Assembly (NCBI GenBank): GCA_047602575.1
Contig: JASGGY010000001.1
Span: 124,001-188,000, forward strand
Direction: 5' to 3'
DNA length: 64,000 bases
From: UBA1366 sp047602575
GTDB taxonomy: Bacteria > Bacillota > Clostridia > Oscillospirales > Ruminococcaceae
A program made the position numbers and the translations under genes. Shown here in pieces: positions 50,794 through 60,138 of the stretch. Position 1 is the first letter of the stretch; each line of letters starts with the position of its first letter. The notes beneath the pieces are model-generated. The model made no database searches. It was not told where the DNA came from and saw nothing but the letters and a program-made list of their open reading frames with translations.

Positions 50794-51645
50794 TCACAAA
50801 GTCACCTCGGCGTGTCTTGTGACGTGGCAGCCGATGTTGACGGCGACGGGGAGGCCGGCGATGTGGGTGGGGGCTTGTTCGATGTTGACGGCGAGGGCGG
50901 TGATTGAGCCGCCGAAGCCCTGCGGACCGATGCCGAGGCGGTTGATCTCGCGGAGGATGACGACTTCCATGCCGGCGTAGAGGGGATTGGGGTTGCGCAC
51001 CGACACGGGGCGGCAGAGGGCTTTTTTCGCGAGATAGGCACAGCTTTCAAAATTTCCGCCGATGCCGACACCCACGACCATGGGCGGGCAAGGGTTCGAC
51101 CCTGCTCTTGCGCAAACCTCGACGACGAAGTCCACGATATCCGCTTTGGACACCGAGGGAGTCATCATTTTCAGCGCGGACATATTCTCGCTGCCGAAGC
51201 CCTTTGGTGCGACGACGATTTTCACTGATTCGCCGGGAACGAATCGGGTATGTACAACGGGCGGGGTGTTGTCGTCGGTGTTGACGCGCTCAAGCGGATC
51301 GGCGACAATCGAACAACGCAGCTTGCCCTCCACATAGCCGCGCGCCACGCCGCGATTGATCGCTTCGTTGATGCCGCCGCCGGTGAAATGCACATCCTGC
51401 CCGACCTCGAGAAAAATCACCGCCATGCCGGTGTCCTGGCAAATCGGAATCTGCTCCTCGCGCGCGGCGATGAGGTTGTTCTTCATGTCGTCAAACACAG
51501 CCCGCCCGACGGGGGATTTCTCCTCCTTTGCGGCGCAGTTGATGCACGCCTCCAGATCGGCGGGGAGATATAAATTTGCTTTGATACAAAGCGCCCGCAC
51601 CGCGTTTTCGACTTCTAAAACGTTCAGCTCACGCACAGGGGACAT
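50794..51645 (-). CDS. Class I fumarate hydratase, alpha (N-terminal) subunit
   Basis: 283 residues. 4Fe-4S hydro-lyase with CQDTGMA and IGGNFESCAYLAKKAL cluster Cys. Two-subunit fumarases (and L-tartrate dehydratase) need a separate beta subunit; none is adjacent, because a repeat element follows the stop. It could be encoded elsewhere. Eighteen bases after the amidohydrolase gene. Confidence 0.88.
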   Translation of the reverse strand: MSPVRELNVLEVENAVRALCIKANLYLPADLEACINCAAKEEKSPVGRAVFDDMKNNLIAAREEQIPICQDTGMAVIFLEVGQDVHFTGGGINEAINRGVARGYVEGKLRCSIVADPLERVNTDDNTPPVVHTRFVPGESVKIVVAPKGFGSENMSALKMMTPSVSKADIVDFVVEVCARAGSNPCPPMVVGVGIGGNFESCAYLAKKALCRPVSVRNPNPLYAGMEVVILREINRLGIGPQGFGGSITALAVNIEQAPTHIAGLPVAVNIGCHVTRHAEVTL

Positions 51646-51663
51646 CCTCTTTCTATAATAAAT

Positions 51664-52824
51664 TTACAGTTTATCAACAACAATCTTTCCGTCCGCCACA
51701 ACCATCACCGGATCATTGGCAAGCGCCAGCGGGTCGCCGCAGAATACCGCGAAATCCGCGTCCTTGCCCGGCTCGATGCTGCCCACGCGGTCGGCGATGC
51801 CCGCGATTTCCGCCGCCTGTGCCGTAATGGCGCGCAGCGCGGCGCGCGGGTCAAGCCCGTTTTTCACCGCCAGCGCCGCCGACAGCGGAAGATACTGAAT
51901 CGGCACTTCGCTGTGGTCGGTGCAGATGGCGATTTTTACTCCCGCAGCGTTCAGCAGCGCGGCATTTTTTGGAGTAAAGTGCGCAAGTTCGGGCTTGCTG
52001 CGGTCGCTGATAACGGGCCCCACCACCGCGCAGGCGTTCTCTTGTGCAAGCTCGTCCGCGATCAGGCAGCCCTCCGTGCAGTGGATGAGCACATAGTCAA
52101 GGCTGAATTCCTTTGCGATGCGCACGGCGGTAAAAATATCGTCGCTACGGTGACAGTGAAAATGCGCGCGCGTTTCCCGCCGCAGAAGCGGCAGCAGGGC
52201 TTCACACTTCAGATCAAACTCCGGCTCGTCCAGCTCGGGGTCATTTTTTGCGTCTTCAAGCGCCTTTGCGTAGCGCTTTGCCTTAAAGAGCGCCTCGCGG
52301 ATGAGCGCCGCGACACCCATGCGCGTCACGGGGGCGGCGTCCTTGTTGAGATAGGTCATCTTCGGGTTTTCGCCAAGGGAGAACTTCATGCCGATTTCGC
52401 GCATGAGCATCTTGTCCGCGCGGACTCCGTGCGTTTTCATGGCGATGATCGCGCCGGCAATGGTGTTGGTCGAACCGGGCGAAACCGCACAGCACGTCAC
52501 ACCCGCCGCAATCGCATCGGCAAAGCACGCGTCGGTCGGATTCACTGCGTCCAGCACGCGCAGCTGGGGTGTGACGGGGTCGGAGTCCTCGTTAAAGTCC
52601 TCACCCTCGACACCCACGCCGCTCGACGCAAGCCCAAGGTGTGTGTGTGCGTCCACAAAGCCGGGATAGAGTGACGTGCCACCAAGGTCAAGCCCGCCCG
52701 CGCAGTCGTCTGGTGTGCCTTCGGCGACGGCGGTGATTCTGCCGTTTTCCAGTATAACATAGCCGCAGTCGATTATTTTGTCGGATTGATTCATCGTAAA
52801 AATTTTACAGTTATAAAAAATCAT
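51664..52824 (-). CDS. Amidohydrolase (imidazolonepropionase-like)
   Basis: 386 residues from an ATG after GAGGGG. Metal ligands: HTH in GFVDAHTHLG, then HFHCHRSDD, HCTEG and the C-terminal CTDHSEVP. Ends with GSIEPGKDADFAVFCGDP. Metal-dependent hydrolase of cyclic amides, but the substrate is not evident. Second gene of the carbonic anhydrase-amidohydrolase-fumarase unit (gaps of 8 and 18 bases). Confidence 0.85.
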   Translation of the reverse strand: MIFYNCKIFTMNQSDKIIDCGYVILENGRITAVAEGTPDDCAGGLDLGGTSLYPGFVDAHTHLGLASSGVGVEGEDFNEDSDPVTPQLRVLDAVNPTDACFADAIAAGVTCCAVSPGSTNTIAGAIIAMKTHGVRADKMLMREIGMKFSLGENPKMTYLNKDAAPVTRMGVAALIREALFKAKRYAKALEDAKNDPELDEPEFDLKCEALLPLLRRETRAHFHCHRSDDIFTAVRIAKEFSLDYVLIHCTEGCLIADELAQENACAVVGPVISDRSKPELAHFTPKNAALLNAAGVKIAICTDHSEVPIQYLPLSAALAVKNGLDPRAALRAITAQAAEIAGIADRVGSIEPGKDADFAVFCGDPLALANDPVMVVADGKIVVDKL

Positions 52825-52832
52825 AAAGCCCC

Positions 52833-53390
52833 TCACGTAATTTCAAGATAAGTCAACGCGCCCGTGTTCGAATCGATGACATAGCCGCCCACGGCGATTT
52901 CCGCCGTAATCAGCGGATGACGGCGCAAAAGCCGCACGCTGTCCGCCACCGCTTCCTCCACGCCGGAAAAGCCCGAGAACCACGCGCGCGTGTCGGTGTG
53001 ATGATCCATAAAATCAAGCGCGTCCTCCGGAACGCCGCGCTTTCGCATCGCATCATAAAGGCTCTCGCGCGAGAGGCTGAGCGCGCCGCAGTCGGTGTGC
53101 CCGACGACCATGATTTCCGCAGCGCCGAGCTGATAAACCGCCACCAGAAGGCTTTTCACCGCCTGATCGGTCAGGCTCGTCACCGAAGCCCCCGCGACTT
53201 TGATGATCTTTGCGTCGCCGTTTCTTAAGCCCAGCGCTTTGGGCAGCAGCACCGTCAGCCGTGTGTCCATACAGGTGAGAATCGCAAGCTTTCTGCGCGG
53301 GCTTTTCTGCGCGAGGAAGGGGACGTATTTTTTGTCGGCAACAAACGCGCAGTTGTATTCCAGAATCTCGCGGTTGGGCGTGTAAGCGAT
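52833..53390 (-). CDS. Beta-carbonic anhydrase, start codon unclear
   Basis: About 185 residues. Zinc ligands in CMDTRL and GHTDCGAL. Interconverts CO2 and bicarbonate. AAAAGGAGG lies at about 53400 but no ATG, GTG or TTG follows in frame before the Met of CMDTR, which would remove the zinc Cys. ATC at 53390 (9 bases after the site) is the best positional candidate; a base error is also possible. The frame is open to 53720 only because it crosses the promoter and the SAM riboswitch. Confidence 0.85.
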   Translation of the reverse strand: MAYTPNREILEYNCAFVADKKYVPFLAQKSPRRKLAILTCMDTRLTVLLPKALGLRNGDAKIIKVAGASVTSLTDQAVKSLLVAVYQLGAAEIMVVGHTDCGALSLSRESLYDAMRKRGVPEDALDFMDHHTDTRAWFSGFSGVEEAVADSVRLLRRHPLITAEIAVGGYVIDSNTGALTYLEIT

Positions 53391-53429
53391 GAGAACCAGC
53401 CTCCTTTTGGATAAAAATATACCACAATC

Positions 53430-53458
53430 AGTATACCCTAAAGCGCCGGTTTTGTCAA
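53430..53458 (-). promoter_or_regulatory. Promoter of the carbonic anhydrase operon
   Basis: Minus strand TTGACA, 17 bases, TATACT. Transcription would start only some 20-25 bases before the ribosome site, which rules out a longer N-terminus. Confidence 0.78.
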
Positions 53459-53555
53459 AGCTTTTTGCGCGGTTTAAAATTATACTAAAATGATAGGATT
53501 TAAACCCGCGCGGCTGTGACAAAATCACAATTTTTCGGACAACGCGCCGCAGCGC

Positions 53556-53584
53556 TTGACAAGCTTCGCATGATCCGTTATAAT
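53556..53584 (+). promoter_or_regulatory. Promoter of metK
   Basis: Perfect TTGACA, 17 bases, TATAAT immediately before the riboswitch. Confidence 0.85.
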
Positions 53585-53599
53585 ATAGATACTGAATCG

Positions 53600-53712
53600 C
53601 CTTATCAAGAGTGGCTGAGGAAACAGGTCCTTTGAAGCCCGGCAACCTGATTAACCCGCGTAGGGTTAAAAAAGGTGCTAAATCCTGCGGAGTATTCCGG
53701 AAGATGAGGATA
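53600..53712 (+). promoter_or_regulatory. SAM-I (S-box) riboswitch
   Basis: Contains the class consensus in order: CTTATCAAGAG, GGCTGAGG, GAAGCCCGGCAACC, AAGGTGCTAAATCC, then GGAAGATGAGG closing P1. Located between the metK promoter and a terminator, so S-adenosylmethionine should cause premature termination of its own synthase gene. Confidence 0.93.
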
Positions 53713-53771
53713 GGCATCATGGTACAAAAACGCGGGAAGCGGGTTTGTGTTGTGTGCGTATAAAAAATCTG

Positions 53772-53805
53772 CTTCGGAAACGGTATGGTTTTCGGAGTTT
53801 TTCTT
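53772..53805 (+). terminator. Riboswitch expression-platform terminator
   Basis: CTTCGGAAAC / GTTTTCGGAG stem (two G-U pairs) followed by TTTTTCTTTT, upstream of the metK start. Confidence 0.75.
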
Positions 53806-53871
53806 TTGTTAAAAAGGCGTTCGGGGAAAATCGATGTGACTGCCGGTGACGCGGTAGGAAAGGAGTTTAAA

Positions 53872-55047
53872 ATGGCAAACTATTTATTTACGTCAGAATC
53901 CGTGACGGAGGGGCATCCGGACAAGCTTTGTGATCAGGTTTCCGACGCGGTGCTTGACGCAATGCTCGCACAAGACCCCCTCTCGCGCGTGGCGTGCGAA
54001 ACGGTTGCGACGACAGGTGTCGTGATGCTGATGGGCGAGGTTTCGACCAATGCGAATGTGGACATCCCCGCCATTGTGCGGGAGGTTGTGACGGGCATCG
54101 GCTACAATTGCTCGGACTGCGGCTTTGACGGGAACACCTGCGCGGTGATGACGACGCTCGACAAGCAATCCCCCGACATCGCGATGGGCGTGGACAACGC
54201 GCTCGAAGGTCGCGCGGAAAACGCGTTCGACACGGGCGCGGGCGATCAGGGCATGATGTTCGGCTATGCCTGCGACGAAACGCCGGAGCTGATGCCGATG
54301 CCGGTTTCGCTCTCCCACCGCCTGGCAAAACGCCTGACGGAGGTGCGGAAGAGTGGGCTTCTGCCCTATCTGCGTCCGGACGGGAAAACGCAGGTGACGG
54401 TGGAATACGACAGCGGGCGCGTTGTGCGCGTGGACACGGTGGTGGTTTCCTCCCAGCATGACGACGCGGTGACGCTTGCACAAATCCGCGCCGATCTGAT
54501 TGAACACGTCGTAAAGGCCGTGATTCCGTCAGAACTGCTTGACGAGAAAACCAAATATTTCATCAATCCCACCGGACGCTTTGTCATCGGCGGCCCGCAC
54601 GGCGACAGCGGCTTGACGGGCAGAAAAATCATCGTTGACACCTACGGCGGCTATTCCCGTCACGGCGGCGGCGCGTTCTCAGGTAAAGACCCCACCAAGG
54701 TTGACCGTTCGGGTGCGTACGCGGCGCGCTATGTGGCGAAAAACATTGTCGCGGCGGGATTGGCAAAGCGCTGCGAGGTTGAGCTTGCATACGCAATCGG
54801 CGTTGCCCACCCCGTGTCCGTCATGGTGGACACATTCGGCACGGGTACGGTTTCCGATGCGGTGCTTTCCGCGGCGGTGCAGAAGGAATTCGACCTGCGC
54901 CCGGCTGCAATCATCAAAGCCCTTGACTTAAGAAAGCCCCAGTACCGCGCCCTCGCGGCATACGGCCACATGGGGCGGGAGGAGCTTGGCGTTGCGTGGG
55001 AGAAAACCGACCGCATTCAAGCGTTAATAAACGCAGTGCAGGATTAA
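53872..55047 (+). CDS. metK: S-adenosylmethionine synthase
   Basis: 391 residues from ATG 53872 after AGGAAAGGAG. Family motifs LFTSESVTEGHPDKLCDQ, GAGDQGMMFGYA and GGGAFSGKDPTKVDRS are intact. Makes SAM from Met and ATP. SAM also feeds the radical enzymes HydE and HydG in this window. Controlled by the S-box upstream. Confidence 0.96.
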   Translation: MANYLFTSESVTEGHPDKLCDQVSDAVLDAMLAQDPLSRVACETVATTGVVMLMGEVSTNANVDIPAIVREVVTGIGYNCSDCGFDGNTCAVMTTLDKQSPDIAMGVDNALEGRAENAFDTGAGDQGMMFGYACDETPELMPMPVSLSHRLAKRLTEVRKSGLLPYLRPDGKTQVTVEYDSGRVVRVDTVVVSSQHDDAVTLAQIRADLIEHVVKAVIPSELLDEKTKYFINPTGRFVIGGPHGDSGLTGRKIIVDTYGGYSRHGGGAFSGKDPTKVDRSGAYAARYVAKNIVAAGLAKRCEVELAYAIGVAHPVSVMVDTFGTGTVSDAVLSAAVQKEFDLRPAAIIKALDLRKPQYRALAAYGHMGREELGVAWEKTDRIQALINAVQD

Positions 55048-55165
55048 TGTCAGGGGGCGCCGCCCCCCGACACCTCCTGCCAAAGGGGGCATGCCCCCTT
55101 TGGAAACCCGTTGTTTTTGGAATTATAGTTTGTTTGCGTCTGTGAATTTGTGGGGATGTTCAGGT
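55048..55165 (+). repeat. Dispersed multi-palindrome element, copy 7
   Basis: GGGGGCGCCGCCCCC, AAAGGGGGCATGCCCCCTTT, GGAAACCCGTTG, directly after the metK stop. In the rest of the gap to ilvB, 55250-55440 shows no recognisable feature. Confidence 0.75.
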
Positions 55166-55204
55166 TTGGATGTTTACGGTGTTTCCGTTTATACTTTGAT
55201 ATGT

Positions 55205-55247
55205 AAAGGCTGCACAGCGCGGGGAATGCGCAGTGCAGCCTTTTTTT
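55205..55247 (+). terminator. Strong intrinsic terminator
   Basis: AAAGGCTGCAC...GTGCAGCCTTT with an inner GCGC/GCGC stem and a run of seven T. Confidence 0.9.
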
Positions 55248-55440
55248 ATTTTTCACGCTCCGGATGCGTTTAGCTTGACGGGAAACAGTCGTCCATCTGT
55301 CCGTAGTTATGGCTTTACGCGTGGAAGGATGGGGGTGCTTTTCACCTTAAAAATACTGATCCGTCGGCGCTTTGACGGGTGGTTATTAAGTATACCTATG
55401 AAAGTACGTAAAATGTTAATTAATTATCTCTCGAAAAGCC

Positions 55441-55469
55441 TTGACGCGGGCGGCGTGGTATAGTATAAT
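55441..55469 (+). promoter_or_regulatory. Promoter of ilvB
   Basis: TTGACG, 17 bases, TATAAT. A leader of about 100 bases follows (55476-55578) with a GGTTGAA-AGA-TTCAACC hairpin; I find no T-box consensus in it. Confidence 0.75.
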
Positions 55470-55578
55470 TACACTTACACGCAAATCACCGCCCGAAAAA
55501 GCGGGGCTGACCGGTTGAAAGATTCAACCAATCCGGTTCTCGCCGGCAGAGCTTTGCAAATAAAGGAGGCGACTTACT

Positions 55579-57187
55579 ATGAAAGCCAGTCAGGCGATGG
55601 CGGAATGTTTGAAAGCGGAGCAGATTAAAGTCGTCTTCGGGTATCCGGGCGCTGCGATCTGTCCGTTTTATGACGCGCTGATGGACACCGACATCCGCCA
55701 CGTTCTCGTGCGGCAGGAAGCAAACGGCGGTCACGCGGCGAGCGGTTATGCGCGCGTGACGGGAAAGCCCGCGGTTTGCATCGCGACCAGCGGACCGGGC
55801 GCGACAAATCTGCTCACGGCGATTGCCACGGCTTATGCGGATTCGATTCCGCTGGTTGCGATCACCGGTCAGGTCAACTGCGACCAGATCGGCAGCGACG
55901 CGTTTCAGGAAGCGGACATCACTGGCTCGGCGGAACCCTTTGTCAAACACAGCTTTCTCGTGAAAAACGCGCAGGACATTCCGCGCGTGTTCAAGGAAGC
56001 GTTCTATATCGCCGGTTCAGGCAGACCCGGTCCGGTGCTCATCGACGTGCCGATGGACGTGCAAAATGTGGAGATTGATTTTTCTTATCCCGAAAAAGCC
56101 GACATCCGCAGCTACCGCCCGACCGGAAAGGGCAACTATGCGCAGATTAAAAAGGTGCTGAAAACGCTCGAAGCGGCGCAGAAGCCGCTCATCTGCATCG
56201 GCGGCGGTGTGTTCAACGCCGGCGCGCAGGAGGAAATCAAGGCGCTTGCACGCAGGATGAACATTCCCGTGATCACGACGATGATGGGGCTGTCGGTGTT
56301 TGAGAGCGATGACCCGCTGTTTTTCGGAATGCTCGGAATGCACGGCGTGAAAGCGGCGAATTTCGCGGTCAACGGCTGCGACGTGCTGTTTTTAGCCGGT
56401 GCGAGGGTGGGCGACCGCGCGGTGCGCACGCCGCTGAAGCTTGCGGAAACCACGACCATCATCCACATCGATGTTGACCCCGCCGAAATCGGCAAGAACA
56501 TCAAGACCGACATTCCGCTGGTGGGCGATGCGAAGCTTGTTCTGGGGCAGCTGCTCGAAGCTTGCGCAGGAAGCGGCGCATCCGCTGTGGATTGAGAAGC
56601 TTTCCGCGCTGAAAAAAGCACCGGAATTCAAGGATGTGCCGGCTGGCACGGTCAACCCGCGTGAATTCCTGTACAAGCTTTCTCTTGCGGCGGACGCGCG
56701 GACGATTCTCGCGGCGGACGTGGGGCAGAGCCAGATCTGGGCGTCGAATTACTGGCAATCACGCGGCGGGCGCTTTCTGACCAGCGGCGGCATGGGAACG
56801 ATGGGCTATTCCGTTCCCGCGGCGATCGGCGCGAAGCTTGCCGCACCGGACAAGCCCGTGATCGCGCTTTGCGGCGACGGCGCGTTTCAGATGTGTCTGA
56901 TGGAGCTTGCCACTGCCGTTCAGCACGGCGCGGACATCGGCATTGTTGTGATGCAGAACGGGTTTCTCGGCATGGTACGCGAGGTGCAGACCAGGCAGTA
57001 CGACGACCGGCAGATCGGCGTAAGCTTAGACGGCTCGCCGGATTTCATCGCGCTGGCGCGGGCTTACGGCTTTGAAGCGATGCGCGTGACCAACGCCGAA
57101 GAAGCGGAAACGGCGATCGGGCGGCTTGCCGGCGGCGGCAGGTTTTTTGTCGAGTGCGTGGTTGATCCGCTGGCATCGACGCTATAA
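55579..57187 (+). CDS. ilvB: Acetolactate synthase large subunit, frameshifted
   Basis: About 535 residues after correction. ThDP enzyme forming acetolactate from pyruvate. PYR-domain Glu in VRQEANGGHAASGYARVTG; ThDP/Mg motif GDGAFQMCLMELATAVQHG...N. The frame breaks near 56560 (GCTGCTCGAAGCTTGCG): one surplus base, or loss of two A from a longer A-run. Correction gives QLLE(K)LAQEAAHPLWIEKL and joins both halves. AAAGGAGG lies upstream of the ATG. Confidence 0.9.
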
Positions 57188-57207
57188 AACTTGGGGAGGA
57201 TAGATGA

Positions 57208-57705
57208 ATGAAACATACCATTTCGGTTTTGGTGGAGAACCATGCGGGCGTGTTGTCGAGAATTTCGGGACTGTTTTCGCGGCGCGGATTTAACATTGAC
57301 AGCCTTGCGGTGGGTGTGACCGACGACCCGAACATTTCCCGTGTGACCATCATTGCAGACGGAAACGATTATACCGTTGAACAGCTCGAAAAACAGCTCA
57401 ACAAGCTCATTGATGTGATTAAAGTAAAAACCCTCGGCACGGACGAGCTGATTGCGCGGGAGCTGTTGCTGGTGAAGCTTGCGGTGAGTGCGGAAAAGCG
57501 CAGCGAGGTTATGACCATCGCGGAAATCATGGGAGCAAATATTATTGATATGTCCCTGACCACGATGACGCTCGAAATCGCCGATACCTCTGCGCATTTA
57601 CAGCGTTTTGAAGCGCTCGTCAAGCCCTACGGCGTGATGGAAATGGTGCGCACCGGCACAATTGCCATCCAAAAGGGCACGGAAACCATTGCACCGAAAA
57701 AGTAA
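57208..57705 (+). CDS. ilvH: Acetolactate synthase small (regulatory) subunit
   Basis: 165 residues. N-terminal ACT domain (KHTISVLVENHAGVLSRISGLF, RRGFNIDSLAVG) which binds valine in relatives, then the C-terminal ALS_ss domain (LLVKLAVSAEKRSEV). Twenty bases after ilvB. Confidence 0.94.
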   Translation: MKHTISVLVENHAGVLSRISGLFSRRGFNIDSLAVGVTDDPNISRVTIIADGNDYTVEQLEKQLNKLIDVIKVKTLGTDELIARELLLVKLAVSAEKRSEVMTIAEIMGANIIDMSLTTMTLEIADTSAHLQRFEALVKPYGVMEMVRTGTIAIQKGTETIAPKK

Positions 57706-57787
57706 GCAACAAGCATTTTAAGCTTTGCGGCAGCATTTACTGCAATACGGAGCTGAAAATATAAATTAAAATCGGGAGGAAAAGAAA

Positions 57788-58789
57788 ATGGCAAAAATTT
57801 ATTATCAGCAGGACTGTGATTTGAGTTTCCTTGGCGGCAAGACCGTCGCAATCATCGGCTACGGCAGTCAGGGACACGCACACGCACTCAACCTGCACGA
57901 GAGCGGCGTTGACGTTGTGGTTGGACTTTATACCGGCAGCAAGAGCTGGGCGAAAGCGGAGGCGGCAGGGCTCAAGGTCGCAACGGCGGCTGACGCGGCG
58001 AAAGCAGCTGACATCATCATGATTCTCATCAACGACGAAAAGCAGGCGAAGCTTTACACCGACAGCATCGCCCCTTATCTGACCGAGGGCAAAACCCTTG
58101 CGTTCGCGCACGGCTTCAACATCCACTTCAAGTGTATCGCCCCGCCGGCAAACGTGGACGTCATCATGGTTGCGCCCAAAGGCCCCGGACACACGGTGCG
58201 CTATGAGTATCAGGAGGGCAAGGGTGTTCCCTGTCTGGTTGCCGTTCATCAGGATTACACCGGCAGCGCGATGAAAACCGGACTTGCTTATGCGGCTGGC
58301 ATCGGCGGCGCGAGAGCGGGCGTGCTGGAAACCACGTTCCGTCAGGAAACCGAAACTGACCTGTTCGGCGAGCAGGCAGTGCTTTGCGGCGGCGTAACGG
58401 CGCTGATGAAAGCCGGCTTTGAAACGCTGGTAGAAGCAGGCTATGACCCCCAGAACGCATATTTTGAGTGCATTCACGAAATGAAGCTGATTGTCGATTT
58501 GATTTATCAGGGCGGTTTCTCGAGAATGCGTTATTCGATCTCTGATACCGCGGAATACGGCGATTATCAGATCGGAAAGCGCATCATCACCGACGAAACC
58601 AAGAAGGAAATGAAAAAGGTTCTGCGCGAAATTCAGGACGGAACCTTTGCGCGCAACTGGATTCTTGAGAACCAGTGCGGCCGTCCGAACTTCAACGCAA
58701 CCCGTACCCTCGAGTCCGAGCACGAGCTTGAAAAGGTCGGCGGCGAGCTGAGAAAGCTCTATAGCTGGAACAAAGAGCTGACGGACTAA
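57788..58789 (+). CDS. ilvC: Ketol-acid reductoisomerase, class I
   Basis: 333 residues. Rossmann GYGSQG (24-29) and the knotted C-terminal domain with KARI acidic ligands (QTETDLFGEQAVLCGG, FECIHEMKLIVDL). The cofactor loop reads YTGSKSW: the serines favour NADPH but the Arg often seen at its start is absent, so cofactor choice is open. Third gene of ilvBHC, closed by a terminator. Confidence 0.95.
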   Translation: MAKIYYQQDCDLSFLGGKTVAIIGYGSQGHAHALNLHESGVDVVVGLYTGSKSWAKAEAAGLKVATAADAAKAADIIMILINDEKQAKLYTDSIAPYLTEGKTLAFAHGFNIHFKCIAPPANVDVIMVAPKGPGHTVRYEYQEGKGVPCLVAVHQDYTGSAMKTGLAYAAGIGGARAGVLETTFRQETETDLFGEQAVLCGGVTALMKAGFETLVEAGYDPQNAYFECIHEMKLIVDLIYQGGFSRMRYSISDTAEYGDYQIGKRIITDETKKEMKKVLREIQDGTFARNWILENQCGRPNFNATRTLESEHELEKVGGELRKLYSWNKELTD

Positions 58790-58811
58790 TTTCCTACCCC
58801 TCAGAAAAATC

Positions 58812-58847
58812 AAACCGGCAGCATCGCTTTGATGCTGCCGGTTTTTG
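58812..58847 (+). terminator. Terminator after ilvC
   Basis: AAACCGGCAGCATC / GATGCTGCCGGTTT stem, then TT. Confidence 0.88.
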
Positions 58848-59045
58848 ACTGTAGATAAAACCTCCCAAAGGGGGCGTTGCCCCCTCTGGACTCCCTCACC
58901 AAAGGGTACAAGTACCCTTTGGAAACCCGTCGTTTCAGGGATTAACTTTGTTTTGTTTAGCGGATTTGTGTTTTCGCTACTACTTCGTGATTTCACAGGG
59001 CGCTCGAAAAAAGAGTATAGACTTTTTATTCAGTCTGGACTAAAT
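58848..59045 (+). repeat. Dispersed multi-palindrome element, copy 8 (long form)
   Basis: GGGGGCGTTGCCCCC, AAAGGGTACAAGTACCCTTT, GGAAACCCGTCG and an AT-rich tail nearly collinear with that of copy 5. Begins GACTGTAGATAAAACC as copies 1 and 3 do. Confidence 0.78.
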
Positions 59046-59159
59046 CCTTTCTCCCTAAAAAATCAAACCGGCGGCATTTGCGCTATATTCCCCATATAAG
59101 AATTAAAGTACAAGTAATTGACAAACTGAAAAAGACTACAAAACATAAAAAACAAAAAC

Positions 59160-59225
59160 AAAGGGTTTCCAAAGGGGGCATGCCTCCTTTGGTGAGGGAG
59201 TCCAGAGGGGGCAACGCCCCCTTTG
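59160..59225 (-). repeat. Dispersed multi-palindrome element, copy 9
   Basis: AAAGGGGGCATGCCTCCTTT (one mismatch) and GGGGGCAACGCCCCC, inverted relative to copy 8, just past the end of the M15 peptidase gene. Bases 59046-59159 show nothing clear. Confidence 0.75.
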
Positions 59226-59242
59226 GTCATAGCCGGTATTTG

Positions 59243-59836
59243 TTACGGAACGAGCGGCTTGTAGAAATGCTGGTAGTCCTTTTCGTCCGTCCAGTCGCCG
59301 CCCCAGAGCCAGCCGTGGGCTGCGAACAGTTGGAAACACAAGTCGTCGTGCGTGATTTTATGCGGGAAATCCTGCGAACGGTCGACATAATCCTTGGCGG
59401 CGGCGGGCATGACAAAGCCGCGCGCGAGGTAGGGGTTATACAGCGGGTTGATGTCCACGGCAAGCCCCAGACTGTGCAGGGAGAGCGTGGCGGTGTGCGC
59501 GATGCAGCGGTAGCAGAACGCGGAGGAATTGTTGGCGGTCATCGAGCGCTCATCGTCCGCACCGTAATCGTCGATCAGGCGGATTTGCTCGATCGGATAT
59601 CGGTTTTCGTAAAGCGCTTTGAAGATCGCCAAAACATCGTCGGCAACTTCGGCATTGACAATCAGCTCGCCGGTGTGGGTTTCACCGTCAAAGCCCGTGT
59701 GCAGAACCGTAAGATGGCGCAGCTGCGCGGGGGTGATGTGCGGATTTTCGCGGTAGGAAACGCCGTTGATGCGCGCGAAAACCTGCGGGGTGATTTCCTG
59801 CGCAAAAAATCCTGCAGCGGTGTTTGTAATTTCCAT
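59243..59836 (-). CDS. M15-family metallopeptidase
   Basis: 197 residues. Zinc ligands His121 and Asp128 (SLHSLGLAVDINP) and His190 (DYQHFYK) match the M15C D-Ala/L-Ala-D-Glu peptidase-like group acting on peptidoglycan. There is no clear signal peptide, so it may act in recycling or be released by another route. Uses FGGGD-like W-G-G-D-W before the last His, typical of the family. Confidence 0.85.
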   Translation of the reverse strand: MEITNTAAGFFAQEITPQVFARINGVSYRENPHITPAQLRHLTVLHTGFDGETHTGELIVNAEVADDVLAIFKALYENRYPIEQIRLIDDYGADDERSMTANNSSAFCYRCIAHTATLSLHSLGLAVDINPLYNPYLARGFVMPAAAKDYVDRSQDFPHKITHDDLCFQLFAAHGWLWGGDWTDEKDYQHFYKPLVP

Positions 59837-59892
59837 TCCAGCCCCGTCCTTTCCGGATTCGCCTCGTCAGGTGTTCTGACTGATATAAATAT

Positions 59893-60007
59893 ATGAAACA
59901 GCGTTCTATTTATGAATACATATGTTTCATAACTCTTACGAAATGTAAATATTCCGCATTAGTTTAAGAAAAGCACTTGACTTATAGCCCGCTCTATGGT
60001 ATATAAT
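59893..60007 (+). promoter_or_regulatory. Dyad and promoter of the ABC exporter genes
   Basis: Inverted repeat ATGAAACA (59893-59900) / TGTTTCAT (59923-59930), then TTGACT (59977-59982) and TATATAAT (17 bases to TATATA, 19 to TATAAT). The dyad lies upstream of the -35 and may bind a regulator not encoded here. The remainder of 59837-60138 shows no gene. Confidence 0.55.
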
Positions 60008-60138
60008 ACACCACGGAACGAAAAAAAGCAAGGGTGTTTCGACAAAATCATACAAAAAAACGAAATCGTTAACGGAAACCGTTTTCATGCCGGCGGCTGG
60101 AAATTTTCTGCCGCGGTTTCCGGTAGTGGAGGAGAAAA

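Noticed and set aside
53391..53720. N-terminal extension of the carbonic anhydrase up to 53720.
   Set aside because: It runs across that gene's own promoter and the oppositely oriented metK promoter and SAM riboswitch, and its residues resemble no protein.
55470..55578. T-box riboswitch for ilvB.
   Set aside because: No T-box core sequence, specifier-loop arrangement or antiterminator was found.
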